Positions 1 through 14,643 of a stretch of 64,000 nucleotides of DNA are shown here, one piece after another. Every line of letters begins with the position of its first letter. Position 1 is the first letter of the stretch. The notes below the pieces were generated by a model. The model saw nothing but the letters and a program-made list of their open reading frames with translations, had not been told where the DNA came from and did not search any database. A program made the translations under genes and the position numbers. The stretch is from Sesamum alatum. Taxonomy: Eukaryota > Streptophyta > Magnoliopsida > Lamiales > Pedaliaceae. The stretch lies in the NCBI GenBank assembly GCA_034509735.1, contig JACGWO010000013.1:10622136-10686135 (forward strand), read 5' to 3'.

Positions 1-38
1 GTTGGACCATCTAAACAAAAAAAGCACCTTATTTGTCA

Positions 39-1993
<1,955 letters not shown>

Positions 1994-2075
1994 TGTCACA
2001 TATAGACACTAAACAACTACTCCAGACATAGCAACGTAAATATTGACAGCTATTAAGCAATTACAAGTGCTTTAC

Positions 2076-2143
2076 CATGTATGAACCCCGAGTGATAAGC
2101 TCTTGGGAAAGTGACAATAGATTCCCAACCATTGCGCGCCAGC
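2076..2143 (-). pseudogene. JmjC demethylase exon fragment (REF6/ELF6-like), array unit 1
   Basis: A 68-bp exon with AG acceptor and GT donor encodes ESIVTFPRAYHSGFIHG. This is the JmjC core strand carrying an iron-site region of plant KDM4-type H3K27 demethylases (FVVTFPRAYHxGFSHG). Where the family has Gly before EF, this copy has TGG (Trp); the other units have TGA. Only this single exon of the gene was recognised. It sits upstream of the SDH1 exons on the same strand, but nothing shows the two are spliced together. Confidence 0.75.
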
Positions 2144-2339
2144 CTAAATAAAAAAAAGCATCGATATAAGAGACGGAGTTACCATGCAACCAAATATTCA
2201 AAAACCAAAGATGCTAAAGGAAACACAAGGCTAAACAATATAAAAATGATATGATACCTTACGCAAGAATTTGAAGCATGTCATTAATAGGCGTCATGTA
2301 CTGAAAAGATAGTTGTTTAATCATTTTTTCTCTTCCACC

Positions 2340-2556
2340 TTTTTTTTCTATCAAATAGGTTTTTAATATTTTTTTCTCCTTCTCCTTCTTTATATATTTT
2401 GCTTTTCAATATTTTTTTTTCTCCTTCTCCTTTCTTTATATATTTTGCTTTTCAATATTTTTTTTTCTCCTTCTCCTTTCTTTATATTTTTTTTCTCCTT
2501 CTCCTTTCTTTATATTTTTTGCTTTTCAATAATTTTTTTCTCCTTCGCCTTTCTTC
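2340..2556. repeat. CT-rich minisatellite, unit 1
   Basis: About four imperfect copies of a 35-55-bp motif (T-run, ctccttctcc, tttctttatat, tttgcttttcaat). Any reading frame here is low-complexity Phe/Ser and is not a gene. Confidence 0.8.
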
Positions 2557-3205
2557 TATCATTTAGCCGAGAACTCAAGGGATCCATAGCAATGCTCTCC
2601 GCATCTCTGCATATAAATATACACAAAATGATGAACGAACCCAATTCCCTTATCATAACAATAATGCATAACTTTATGCGTACATGTGATGTTATGCATA
2701 TATGGCATACTTAATAACTGGGATCCCATGGAGGATGTGAATCACTGACAATAAAGCCTACCATTTAATACATAAGGGTTCAAGAGTATCATAGACTCTT
2801 CAATTCCAATAAAATTATATTTGTGAAAAGACTAGCATATTAACACCAACAATAAAAACTGGCAAATTGTGGAACGGGGCTCAAGAGTATCATGGCTACT
2901 TAAATTTAAACCAAAGTACTTTGGTGAAAAGACTAGACATGTATTTATACTTATAACTAGAAGAGTAGCTAATGCTTATTGTAGGAGATAAATCTGATTC
3001 CTAGATTTTATTGATTCACGATTACTACATTTACCCATGCAAAATTTCATTGAAATATGAATAAGTCACAAGAAAAGCAATGCCTGTAAATTAATAAATT
3101 TTCATTCTTTGAATGAAAGAAGAGACTTACATATAAGAAAAAAAAAAACCTAGAACATAATGAATGCGTTGGACCATCTAAACAAAAAAAGCACCTTATT
3201 TGTCA

Positions 3206-5155
3206 TTATCAAGAAGTTCCATTTATTTAAGCAAATGGCCAGGTGAGGAACTCGAGACGTTCAATTTTTTCTTTTATTCTCGGACTGAGGGTGTATGGAA
3301 AAACAACTAATAAGACTGTCAGAGATGCAGGAAATATATTGGAGATAGCACTACTCATTTCAGGTGCAGGCAAAGGAAATGGAGAACATGGAGAGATCAA
3401 AGCAAATAAAATGAAGAGACTTGTAATGCATGCAGAAATGAATTGGGAAAACCTACCATCATTGCCTACAAGTAAATCAAGGGCAAAGTATTCCACAAAA
3501 AATTGTGTGTTATGTTTCATAGCCTGCCCATATAATGTGTGCAGTAAAGCATGTCCAGTTCGATCAGCAGCACATGCACAACGATATGCTTGTGCACCTA
3601 TGAAGAGTAGGGATTGACTGATTAAAGAGAGCTTGAAAAAAAAACTAAAAAAGGGAGAACTGTATTTCAGTGAAAATTGTCATCATACCTTTTCCAAAAT
3701 TCAAGCTTTGACCACCAAATGCACGTTGATAGATCTTCCCATCTTCAGTTCTGGAGAACGGTAGCCCATAGTTTTCAAGTTCTATAACTGCTTTTGCTGC
3801 TTCCCTACACATGTACTGGATGGCATCCTGGTCCCCTGTGGAACACGACACCAAGAATATATCAATCACCTAGTACTCGTATTATGTAAATTTCGTCTTT
3901 CATGGACCATTGTGGGACTTGTGGTGAATAATCTTAAACATTAAATAATAGACAAACAGCACTGTATTGGAATCAACACCACAACAAGGATACATAATAC
4001 ATTCTTGTTCTTCAATATAAAGCTGCCCCAAAGCCTACTCAACTTCAAATGAAACGATCATATGATACAAGAAAAAAAGCAAGCCGTTCATAATTATACA
4101 GATGCAGACACAATGCAGTAACAGTTGATACTTTCAGAGGATTCTACAGCCAGAGCATATAAAAGTGAGAAGCGCCCTGTTTAACTCAGAATCGGTAAAA
4201 AGGATCTTTTCAAGGAAATGTAGATTCTTTAGTACAATTTAATAAAAAGATATAAATGAGAAAAAAATAGCCATTCTCATCCTAAAGCACGAAATATCCA
4301 CACATGCAAGCATAAAATAATGCTACGGAACTTATATTGGACACATAGAATTAGATATAGTAAAATAGATTTCTTCTAGATGAGACCCCTAATTGCTGGT
4401 ATTAGACTATGGTTTAATCCTCTACCTGGTGTACCGGGCTATGGAAGGGGGGAAAAAACAGAGAAGAACCAATTCTCCCTAAAACAGTATAACTTGATTA
4501 TACAAAAACACAGTCTGCTAAATACAGTAACTTATAATAGAACAATTATCTTATAAGAAAGAACTTGAAGTCAGTGTTTATCTGGAGAGCTAGTGTACCT
4601 AGCTAATCACTTTCCTTTACTGTGTCATACATGTGCCACCTCCAATCATCCTCTGTCGTGTTCCCCAATGCAACATTTATTCCACCCTACAAAAGATGTC
4701 GAGTGATAGATATTAGACGCTCATAGATAGATCCATTTGTAATACATTGGACTTTAAAGAGCAAATTTATTGCCATAACAATAAGCACAAACAATATATT
4801 CCAATTATCATTGATACCACAAACTCTTGGCGGGAGCCAATAACCAATAAGAAAACACCTCAACTGATATTTCCTGGATAAAAAGACAACATATAGACAC
4901 AGAGATAAAACGGATGAGAAAATCCATAGATTATTTTCCAATTGAAGAATTTGGAATTGAGAAAGTATTTGAATTTGAAAACACTCGAATCGCGTGGGTC
5001 CTGTTTGACATTCAGAGATTTCAAAGCTTTGGAATTGGATTTTAGGAAATTGCTTTAAGTCCTCTATCAATTTCGAAAGCAAAAGGATTTGAAATGCATG
5101 ATTGTTAAAGAATAACAGTAGGGCAAGGAAGAGTTTAAATGACTCAATTGGGTCC
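3206..5155. other. 1.95-kb segment with SDH1 exons, flanked by TGTCA repeats (unit 2)
   Basis: Same boundaries as in unit 1: TGTCA at 3201-3205 and 5156-5160. Both long units share the breakpoints, so the event predates their duplication. Confidence 0.75.
3457..4686 (-). pseudogene. SDH1: SDH1 (succinate dehydrogenase flavoprotein) exon fragment, copy 2
   Basis: The same three exons as in copy 1 lie at 4599-4686, 3689-3835 and 3457-3597, with the same lengths (88, 147, 141 bp), splice sites and phases. Here the middle exon is open ([12 protein letters not shown]) and the last exon keeps the canonical [11 protein letters not shown] stretch. The first exon, however, carries a stop: TGG of SDWLG has become TAG. 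The exon also differs by NVALG versus NAGLG. The fragment is ~97% like copy 1 by eye, so the duplication is recent. Since both copies lack the ends of the gene and each has its own stop, neither can encode a subunit. Confidence 0.9.
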
Positions 5156-5237
5156 TGTCACATATAGACACTAAACAACTACTCCAGACATAGCATCGTA
5201 AATATTGACAGCTATTAAGCAATTACAAGTGCTTTAC

Positions 5238-5305
5238 CATGAATGAACCCCGAGTGATAAGCTCTTGGGAAAGTGACAATAGATTCTCAACCATTGCGCG
5301 CCAGC
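5238..5305 (-). pseudogene. JmjC demethylase exon fragment, array unit 2
   Basis: Same 68-bp exon as in unit 1, with TGA immediately before the ESIVTFPRAYHSGF block. It is therefore closed in the JmjC frame. Confidence 0.72.
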
Positions 5306-5499
5306 CTAAATAAAAAAAAGCATCGATTTAAGAGACGGAGTTACCATGCAACCAAATATTCAAAAACCAAAGATGCTAAAGGAAACAGAAGACTAATCAA
5401 TATAAAAATGATATGATACCTTTCGCAAGAATTTGAAGCATGTCATTAATCTGCGTCATGTACTGAAAAGATAGTTGATTAATCATTTTGCTCTTTCAC

Positions 5500-5742
5500 C
5501 TTTTTTTTTTCTATCAAATAGTTTTTTAATATTTTTTTCTCCTTCTCCTTTCTTTATATATTTTGCTTTTCAATAATTTTTTTTCTCCTTCTCCTTTCTT
5601 TATATATTTTGCTTTTCAATATTTTTTTTTTCTCCTTCTCCTTTCTTTATATTTTTTGCTTTTCAATAATTTTTTTCTCCTTCTCCTTTCTTTATATTTT
5701 TTGCTTTTCAATAATTTTTTTCTCCTTCGCCTTTCTTCTATC
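5500..5742. repeat. CT-rich minisatellite, unit 2
   Basis: Same motif as at 2340-2556 with a different copy number, so it is a fast-evolving part of the array unit. Shorter versions lie near 7120-7225 and 8170-8290. Confidence 0.8.
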
Positions 5743-6463
5743 TTTTAGCTGAGAACTCCAGGGTTCCATAGCAATGCTCTCCGCATCTCTGCATATAAAT
5801 ATACACAAAATGATGAACGAACCCAATTCCCTTATCATAACAATAATGCATAACTTTATGCGTACATGTGATGTTATGCATATATGGCATACTTAATAAC
5901 TGGGATCCCATGGAGGATGTGAATCACTGACAATAAAGCCTACCATTTAATACATAAGGGTTCAAGAGTATCATAGACTCTTCAATTCCAATAAAATTAT
6001 ATTTGTGAAAAGACTAGCATATTAACACCAACAATAAAAACTGGCAAATTGTGGAACGGGGCTCAAGAGTATCATGGCTACTTAAATTTAAACCAAAGTA
6101 CTTTGGTGAAAAGACTAGACATGTATTTATACTTATAACTAGAAGAGCAGCTAATGCTTGTTGTAGGAGATAAATCTGATTCCTAGATTTTATTGATTCA
6201 CGATTACTACATTTACCCAAGCAAAATTTCATTGAAATATGAATAAGTCAAAAGAAAAGCAATGCCTGTAAATTAATAAATTTCCATTCTTTGAATGAAA
6301 GAAGAGACTTACATTAAGAAGAAAAAAAACCTAGAACATAATTAAAGCGTTGGACCATCTAAACAAAATAAGCACCTCATTTGTCACATATTGATACTAA
6401 ACAACTACTCCAGACAAAGCAACGTAAATATTGATAGCTATTAAGCAATTACAAGTGCTTTAC

Positions 6464-6530
6464 CATGAATGAACCCCGAGTTATAAGCTCTTGGTAAGTG
6501 ACAATAAATTCTCAACCATTGCACGCCAGC
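6464..6530 (-). pseudogene. JmjC demethylase exon fragment, array unit 3
   Basis: 67 bp remain of the exon. A deletion inside the TFPRAY codons shifts the frame and an early TGA is present. The unit is a short one without SDH1. Confidence 0.65.
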
Positions 6531-6886
6531 CTAAAAAAAAAAAAAGCAGCATCGATTGAAGAGTAGCTAATGCTTGTTGTATGAGATAAATCTGATTCCT
6601 AGACATTATTGATTCAGGATTACTGCATTGTCCAGGCAAAATTTAGTTGAAATATGAATAAGTTACAAGAAAAGCAAATGCCAGTCTAATAACAAATTTT
6701 CAAGACACTATTCTTTGAATGACAAGTAGAGACTCACAGATAAGAAAAGAATCCGAGAACATAATGAAACCGCTGGACCATATAAACAAAATCAGCACCT
6801 TATTTGTCACATATTGATACTGAACAACTACTCCAGATAGAGCACCTTAAATATTGACAGCTATTAAGCAATTACAAGTGCTTTAC

Positions 6887-6954
6887 CATGAATGAACCCC
6901 GAGTGATAAGCTCTTGGGAAAGTGACAATAAATGCTCAACCATTGTGCGCCAGC
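6887..6954 (-). pseudogene. JmjC demethylase exon fragment, array unit 4
   Basis: 68 bp. After the TGA it reads AFIVTFPRAYHSGFIHG, close to the family consensus. The acceptor and donor are kept. Confidence 0.7.
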
Positions 6955-7928
6955 CTAAATCAAGTAAAAGCGTCGATTTAAGAGACTGAGTTATCATGGA
7001 ACCAAATATTAAAAAACCAAGATGCTAAGGAAACAGAAGCATAATCAATATAAAAATGATATGATACCTTTAACAAGAATTTGAAGCATGTCATTAATCC
7101 TGCATCATTTCTCTTTCGACTCTTTTTTCTATCAAATAGTTTTTTTAATATTTTTCTCCTTCTTTCTTTCTATATTTTGTTTCCTAATAATTTTTTTCTC
7201 CTTCTCCTTTCTTATTTCTTTTAGCAGAGAACTCCGGGGTTCCATAGCAATGCTCTTCGTAATTCTGCATATAGATATACACAAAATGATGAACGAACCC
7301 AATTCACTTATCATAACAATAATGCATAACTTTATGGGTATATGTAATGTTACGCATATATGGCATACTTAATCACTGGGATCCCATGGAAGATGTGAAT
7401 CACTGACAATAAAACCTACCATATTATACAAAGGGGTTCAAGTGTATCATGGCTTCTTCAATTCCAACAAAATTATATTCGCGAAAAGACTAGCATATTA
7501 TAACTGACAATAAAACCTAGTAAATTGTATAACAGGGTTCAAGTGTATCATGGCTTCTTCAATTTAAACCAAAGTACATGGGCGAAGACATGTATTTATG
7601 CTTATAACTAGAAGAGTAGCTAATGCTCGTTACATGAGATAAATCTGATACCTAAACATTATTGATTCAGGATTACTGCATTTGCCCAAGCAAAATTTCA
7701 GTGAAATATGAATATGTTTCAAGAAAAGCAATGCCAGTATGATAATATTTTTCAGGACACCATACTTTGAATGACAAGAAGAGACTTATACAAACCTAGA
7801 ACATAATGAACGTGTTGGACCATATAAACAAAATAAGCACCTTAATTGTCATGTATTGATACTAAACAACTACTCCAGATAGATAAACATACATAATGAC
7901 AGCAATTAAGCAATTACAAGTGGTTTAC

Positions 7929-7996
7929 CATGAATGAACCCCGAGTTATAAGGTCTTGGGAAAGTGATAATAAATTCTCAAGCATCGTGCGCCAGC
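7929..7996 (-). pseudogene. JmjC demethylase exon fragment, array unit 5
   Basis: 68 bp, reading EFIITFPRPYNSGFIHG. The EF dipeptide of the family is kept, but Ala and His of FPRAYH are changed to Pro and Asn. The changed His is in the metal-site region, so this copy could not be catalytically normal. Confidence 0.7.
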
Positions 7997-9070
7997 CTAA
8001 ATCAAGAAAAGCATCGATGTACTGAGTTACCATGCAACCAAATATTAAAAAACCAAAGTTGCTAAAGGAAACAGAAGCCTAATCAATATAAAAATGATAT
8101 GATACCTTTCCCAAGAATTTGAAGCATGTCATTAATATGCGTCATGTCCTGAAAAGATAGTTTTTTAAATATTTTTGCTCTTTCGCCTTTTCTTTTTTCT
8201 ATCAAATAGTTTTTTAATATTTTTTCTCCTCCTTTCTTTCTAGTTTTTGCTTTTCAATAACTTTTTCTCCTTTGCCTTTTTTCTATCTTTTAGCAGAGAA
8301 CTCCGGGGTTCCATATCAATGCTCTTCGCAACTCTGCACATAAATATACATAAAATGATGAACGAACCCAATTCACTTATCATAATAATAATGCATAACT
8401 TTATGCGTATATGTAATGGTATGCATATATGGCATACTTAATAACTGGGATCAAATGGACGATATGACTCACTGACAATAAAACCTTCCATATTATACAA
8501 AGGGGTTCAGGTGTATCATGGCTTCTTCAATTTACCAAAATTATATTCGTGAAAAGAATAGCATATTATCACTAACAATAAAACCTAACAAATTGTAGAC
8601 CAAGGTTAAAGTGTATCACGGCTTCTTCAATTTCAACAAAATTACATTGGTGAAAAGTCTAGAATGTATCTATGTTCATAATTAGAAGAGTAGCTAATGC
8701 TCGTTATATGCTATAAATCTGATTCCAAGACATTAATGATTCACGATTACTGCGTTTCCCCAACCAAAGTTTCATTACAATATGAACTTTGAATTAGTTT
8801 AGAAAAAGTAGCTAATAAGTTACAAGAAAAGGAATGCCTGTGAAACAATAAATTTTTAAGACAGCATTCTTCGAGTGACAAGAAGAGATTCACATAAAAT
8901 ATAAGAAGAAAACAAACCTAGAACATAACGAAAGCATTGGACCATATAAACAATATAACCAATGTATTTTTCACATATTGATATTAAATAAATTCTCCAT
9001 ATAGATCAACGTAAATATTGATAGAATTTAAGCCATTACAAGTGCTTTACCGTGAATAAACCCCAAGTGA

Positions 9071-12000
9071 TAAGAAATTATGTAAATCACATCTAAATCT
9101 GAAGGCAAGCCTGCAACTTGTGTTGTTTTATTCTCCAGCTTGGGATTGCCTCAAGATTCCTGCTAAATTTATGAATACATATCAGCAACACTAAAATTAT
9201 GTAAATTATAATGTGCTAAAAAGTTAATTTATCAAATGCTAATTCTTCATTCCCTCTTTATTAGATAGAGAACTTGAAGAAAGAATCTCTGTTCTTTCTA
9301 CAACATCGAACAATCAAGATATCATGAATGTGCTAAAAAGTTAAAATCATCCCCACAAACGCTCCAGTATCAAAATATTGAATACATAACATAACACTAA
9401 TCATGAATCAATTAGCAATAGCTTTCAAAAGTTACTGATGAGAAACTACAATTATGTTTCTGAAAGAAATTTATTAACAAATGAAACATTCGACTATATC
9501 TTACTCTATAAAGTGGATAACATAACCATACACTAGTAAGAGAAAAGGGGAAGGGGAACAAATGTATACTTCCAACTCGACCAACAACAGTTTTTTGGTA
9601 GAAGCCTCAAGACATGAAGATCAGTTTAAAATAAAGAAAAGCCATGGCAAACTTTGCTAATTCTTATGATCTACAGTACCACAACTGCAACTAAGATGAT
9701 ACATTCAGTAACATAGCTCATTCTTATTGGTTAGCCAGCATAAAGACAACTAGGAATATTGCTTGTAGTAACTCAACTTTAAGAGCATGAGAATGAAAGA
9801 AGGTTCATTTTACTGAGAAACAAATTGATATCAGCCATTAAACGAATCTTAAACCAGATAAAAACACAAACCAATCCTATATGGTCTAATCTCACACCTT
9901 AAAGTGTATGGCGTAGTGATGATTTTGAACAGCTTGAGATCAACAATCTGACAATGGGCACAGAAAAACATCACTAAAAGTAGCCGAAAGGCAATTCACT
10001 GATTGCAGCTAAAGATCTTCTGAAATGAAAACAGGAGCATCATAAATAGACACCCATGGAAGTAGAAACCAATTAACTTTTCATGTTGGGTTCCATGAAA
10101 ATCAATCTAAGTAAGTTGCAATGAATAATCCAACTCAAAGAAGGTGCTAGATGTTTTTTAAACTTAAGTGGTGTGTCAACTGTCACAAACAATTGTTTAG
10201 AGCACAAAACATATTTGCAGAAACAATATATCAGAATAGCTTTAACAGAATCATCCCATCAGGTCCAAAAGTTAAAGTAGCATCAATAATAATAATTAAA
10301 ACACATATTGCATCTAATTTCAGCTTTAACAGAATCATCCCATCAGGCCCACAAGTTAAAGTAGCATCAATAATTATAATTAAAACACATATTGCATACA
10401 GAAATTAGATCGCTTCCACTAAAAAGCACACCTACAATAGATCAGTCAAAAGTATGAAAGAAAGATATGCAAGAAGCCAAGAATACCACTAGATTATCTC
10501 CTCTTCAATTTTCATAAAGAGAACGTACTGCAAAATGGCTTACTCTAACAAAAATATCTCATCCTAGTAGAAACAAAGGGGAAAAGAAGAGAAAAATTGG
10601 GATCAAATAATTTAACAGAAGCATGAGCTGGTGTACCTCGTGGAGAGATCTACGAGCTTAAACAAAGTATTCTTGGAATTGAAAAAACAAATAAACAAAT
10701 AGAAGTACTCGTACAAAATGCAGGTGAAGTTGTAGTTTTCCATAAGTAACGCTAAGACACATGAGCTTTATTCACATCCGATGCCAGAAGTGAATATACT
10801 CCACAAAGCACTAAAGGGCCAAGAGATTGCTCTATCTTCTCACAGGAAAAAGAGATATTATCAAGAAATGAAAACATAATCATAAAAAGAAAAGCATAAC
10901 ACTTTAATCATGGCAAAAAGACACCAAATTTGAAAAAAAACAAGCTGACAGATAAAAAGAAGTTACATTAACGTAATCAAGAGAATGATGGATAAGCATG
11001 ATAAGGTCACAGGTACAGAAACAAGAAGCATAGCCAAGAGGACCCAATTGAACATAAAATAGAAGCATCAGCCACTGTAACTGCCAGTATAAGTGATTTA
11101 GTTATAACAGAGAGATGATACGTAGGAACATGAAATTATCAACCAGATTTTCAGAGTGGAAAGTTTCTCAACCAGATTTTCAGAGTGAAAAGTAAGACTT
11201 ACCACACTGTCTATGGATACACCTCATACTTCTGTGTTCAACTACTGAAATTCTTCATAACGGTCACTGAAAGCAGTGATCTCTGCAACAGAAATGATGG
11301 AACAGTTTGTAAATAAGATTCCAAGCAATTACTAGTTAGTTGTGATCACAAGATTGAGTTTCAGACTCTCCAGTGGGACAAACAAAGGAGAAGTGCAGTG
11401 GGGAGAAAAAGGGAATAACATATTTTTTTCCTATATACTCTGAGAGTTTAACCTGCAGAAAAAGTAACTCTAATCAGTTAAACACCTGACTTTGGAATCA
11501 TTTCGAATCCTTTCCTCAAAGTAAAATCCATTTACTCAAGCGCAACCTAACTGAATACTAATCCTTCAATAAACAGCTTCAATAAAAAATAGTATAATGT
11601 TGTTACTACTCTAGGTTGCTATAGAAGAGCTTGAAGCCTAGAACTCGTTCTACTAGTTACAATAAGAGTAGATATGCTTCAAGTGAGATGATATTTATAT
11701 CATAGAAGCTTGAGGTGAAGGACACAAACCCTCGAAGAAGAATGTAAGAAAAGTGAAGTAACACGAAGAAAATTACTTTTTGTTCGACAAAATTACCACA
11801 CGAAAATGACATCACATCTGAACTACTTATGAAAAAATTACATCGCATCACATCAAATCGGAAATGACAAAATTACCACACGGAAATGACATCACAGGCT
11901 AAATAATCACATTTGTCAAAAGTATCCAACAACAGATTCTTTATGAAACATATGAACTACTTATATTTAAACTACTATGTATTTATATCTATCGCAACTA

Positions 12001-12600
12001 TTACTTAGCATTTGAGAATTGACAAGAGAAACGGGTGCGTTGTGTTTACAACTTGGTACTTTCTATTATCGACGAGTAGAAGTTGAGGAGGTTTCGCAGG
12101 AAATCAATGCATTTCCAAGTTAGAATTGCAGTTCCAAGATAATAACGCTACATAAACATACAACACTATCCACACGTAGGAAATACACAGAAAAAAAGAA
12201 TTGAAAGAAAAACTCAAATAACTCACAGAAGTTTAAAGTATTAATGTGAGATTTAATTTAATTTTTCATCTTTAATCTAGAATCTGCTTATGATTCATTA
12301 CAACAAAATCGATGGGATCTTTTTTCTAACTTCCAATCCTAAAAGTCAAGAATCACACTTTTAAGGTTTCATGCCTTAAACTACATGTACATTCTTAAAT
12401 CAAACTCAAGGATCTAAAACAGAATTAAATCAAATATATAGGTGATAATTTGGTGTTGGAAAAAAAAAAACAAAATGTTCTCCAAAGGAAGAGGACAAAA
12501 TGTATATAAAACTTCATAACAAAAACAAAGTGAGAAAGATGACGATAAGATCCTCACATAGTATATAACATTTACATACGAAAGAAGATGCATAAAATTT
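9071..12600. other. AT-rich DNA without recognisable gene
   Basis: No exon of a known family was recognised on either strand and open frames are short and low-complexity. Small local duplications are present: 84 bp (10238-10405), ~28 bp with ccagattttcagagtg (11137-11193), and a ~28-bp block with ttaccacacg (about 11788 and 11869). It could be intron or flank of the gene whose pieces make up the array to the left, but nothing in the sequence proves this. Confidence 0.5.
10238..10405. repeat. 84-bp tandem duplication
   Basis: Two copies start with agctttaacagaatcatccc at 10238 and 10322 and differ at a few bases. Confidence 0.9.
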
Positions 12601-12613
12601 ATCACGAATAATA

Positions 12614-13230
12614 ATGACTTTTTCTATGCAATATATGAAGAGAACCGAGAATACCGATAATCATTCAAGACTGACATATGTAAGAAGAGCCAAGAAAATT
12701 TTCATAGCGGATGTGTCCATCAAAGAGAAGGAAATTCTCTTCTCCCCCCCCCCCCCCCCCCCCCGCGCCCCCTACTTTTCTTGGTTTTCTTCCCCCTGTT
12801 TTTGGTTGAGAAGTGAACAGAGGAAAGAAGAAATGAAGGTGAGAGGGTGAAAACATGTCAGTGGGGGTTTGAGGTGAGCTCGGGGTAAAATGGTGGAAGA
12901 CAGCGGTGGATTTGAGGGTTTTTACCAGCGGGGTTTCTCGTTCTCCGCCGTTCTTCTCTCGCGGGTGCTGCCTTGGACAGGAGCAACCCTCATTCCCCGT
13001 CACGTTCCGCCTTGAGTCGGCCATCCTCGTCGCACTCCAACCACGAACTCTATTGTCTCTCGGCTAAGAAAACCCTTCAAATTTTGTAGCTGCTTCGTGA
13101 GATATGTTCTTGATTTTCTTGCCTCTGTTCTTTTAGTGAGTGTGTTTGTGGAGATACAAATCACAAACCCAGGAGAAGTGAACAAAAGGAAGGGGTGAAT
13201 GAAGGTGAGAGAGTAGGCGGTGGGGTGGGG
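12614..13230 (-). other. GC-richer, duplicated leader-like stretch with C21 run
   Basis: This island differs from the AT-rich DNA around it. It holds a run of 21 C (12744-12764) and a direct duplication of ~365 bp: the blocks 'gaagtgaaca...gaaggtgagag' near 12810 and 13176, and 'tttgagggtttt' near 12912 and 13251. On the minus strand it looks like a CT-rich promoter and 5' leader. An open stretch of ~40 codons starts at an ATG at 13024 and ends near a GTAAAA donor at ~12925. I do not recognise the encoded residues (MADSRRNVTGNEG...). A first exon of the gene pieces to the left is possible; it is equally likely non-coding. Confidence 0.35.
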
Positions 13231-14209
13231 CTGGGAAGAAGACGTGGATTTTTGAGGGTTTTCAGTAAGTAGGATGGTGGGTTTTGACTTTTGATGCTTT
13301 GGAGAAGAAGAAAGTGGTTTGTTTGTGCACGAGAGAGGAAAAATTGTATCAGACTTTCTGTTCTTTTATTTTGCTTGGTTTTTCTGTGAGTTCATTATTT
13401 TACAGGCGTTGGGCTTCTTGCATCATGGATTTGGGTTGCATCATTAAATTTGTATCTATTGAATAAAATAGTATATATTCACAATTTGATCAGAAATACT
13501 TATTTTTTCATTGTGTAAATCGAACAATGCCTGCAAAATATTTTCACTTTTGTCTTTAGAACTTTTAATTTAATTTATGTATTTGATTTATATTTTTTAA
13601 TTTTACATATTCATGGCAGGTAATATTTATTTCTCAAGCCTCATAATAATCAACTTCTAAAAATTTAGAAAATTAAGTTTTATCCAGAATGTATATTTCA
13701 GAATTCATAGTGGTAGTCAAACCTCATTGTTATGGTACATACCATTGGTGTTGGTTGGTTAGATGATACTTAATACTAATTTTGACTCATTTAAATTTAA
13801 AACTTATAATATTTATTTGTAGAATATATATTTACTCTGTTAGAATTTTGTAACTATATATTAATTAAAATTCTTTGATTATACCAATTATTCCTAATTA
13901 AAGTTACATAAGTGCATCATTAATCAAGCACATCGATTATCTAACTTTATTAAGCCCATTACTAAGTTCTTTGATTGCTAATTAATCAGTTTTGAATTAA
14001 AGTTAATTTTTTGATCGGGTGTATTAGTTTTCTAACTTGATATGGTCTCATATTTCAATAATTATGCAAATATCTCAATTAATTCTCTCCAATAATTAAT
14101 CACCAATTAATTTAACAACTAATCTTACTTGATATTTCTTGCTAATCAACAATTTTGCTTAGCATAAGCTAATTCAATTAAGTCTCTACCTTAAGATTAT
14201 ATATATATA

Positions 14210-14643
14210 CTAGTTGCTAACGCATTATATCTTTAATAAACAATTTCATAAAATTAATAATATCTTTAATACATGAGATCAAGTTAAATAAAAAAATAAA
14301 AGAAAGATAAAATATATGTACATATATCATCCCAAAGAAAATGTAATTCAAGATACATAACTTTAAATATATACAGATATACAAATGCAAACATCATTAA
14401 CAAAATTACAAAACTTTTTTCTTTTGCCTGCATTTAAAAAAAATAAATATGTTAAGCATTACTAGAATATTGTAATCTAATAGTAGCTATTTTCCTATAT
14501 TTGGGGGTTTAGAAGAGTGGGTGGGGGGTTAAAAAGAGTGGGAAGTTAATAGAAAAATTAATAAATTAAATTAGAATTAAGTTGGCAGACCAAGAAAATG
14601 GGAGACGCCAAAGAGGTGCCCTCCCTTAATAAAAAGGTATAGA
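14210..14643 (-). mobile_element. Non-autonomous Helitron in repeat copy A
   Basis: Read on the minus strand it begins TCTATACC and ends GCAACTAG. It sits between a flanking A and T, the classic Helitron signature (5' TC, 3' CTAG, A^T insertion, no target duplication). The third tandem copy has the corresponding uninterrupted site, a TA run followed by ttatcaagcatg. The 3' hairpin usual in Helitrons is weak here, only a few pairs near gttagcaac. It has no coding capacity. Confidence 0.72.

Noticed and set aside
2263..2306. Exon-like piece reading MTQINDMLQILAK in unit 2
   Set aside because: Open in units 2 and 5 but closed in unit 1 and degraded in unit 4. No family recognised, so it is not supported as coding.
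2575..2610. Possible further JmjC exon (CEEHCYGTPEFSAK-like reading in some units)
   Set aside because: Only a weak resemblance to the NCGEAxNxGTPEW region, a stop in some copies, and it lies on the wrong side of the TFPRAYH exon for normal exon order.
2445..2714. Phe/Ser-rich frame that could look like a membrane protein
   Set aside because: It is a translation of the CT-rich minisatellite. Frame and length change between units.
10238..10405. CRISPR-like or functional repeat array
   Set aside because: Only two copies without regular spacers, in a plant nuclear context. It is a simple tandem duplication.
12414..13024. Gly-rich product of the C21 region as a real protein
   Set aside because: The homopolymer gives an artificial Gly run, and the open frame depends on the exact, error-prone length of the C tract.
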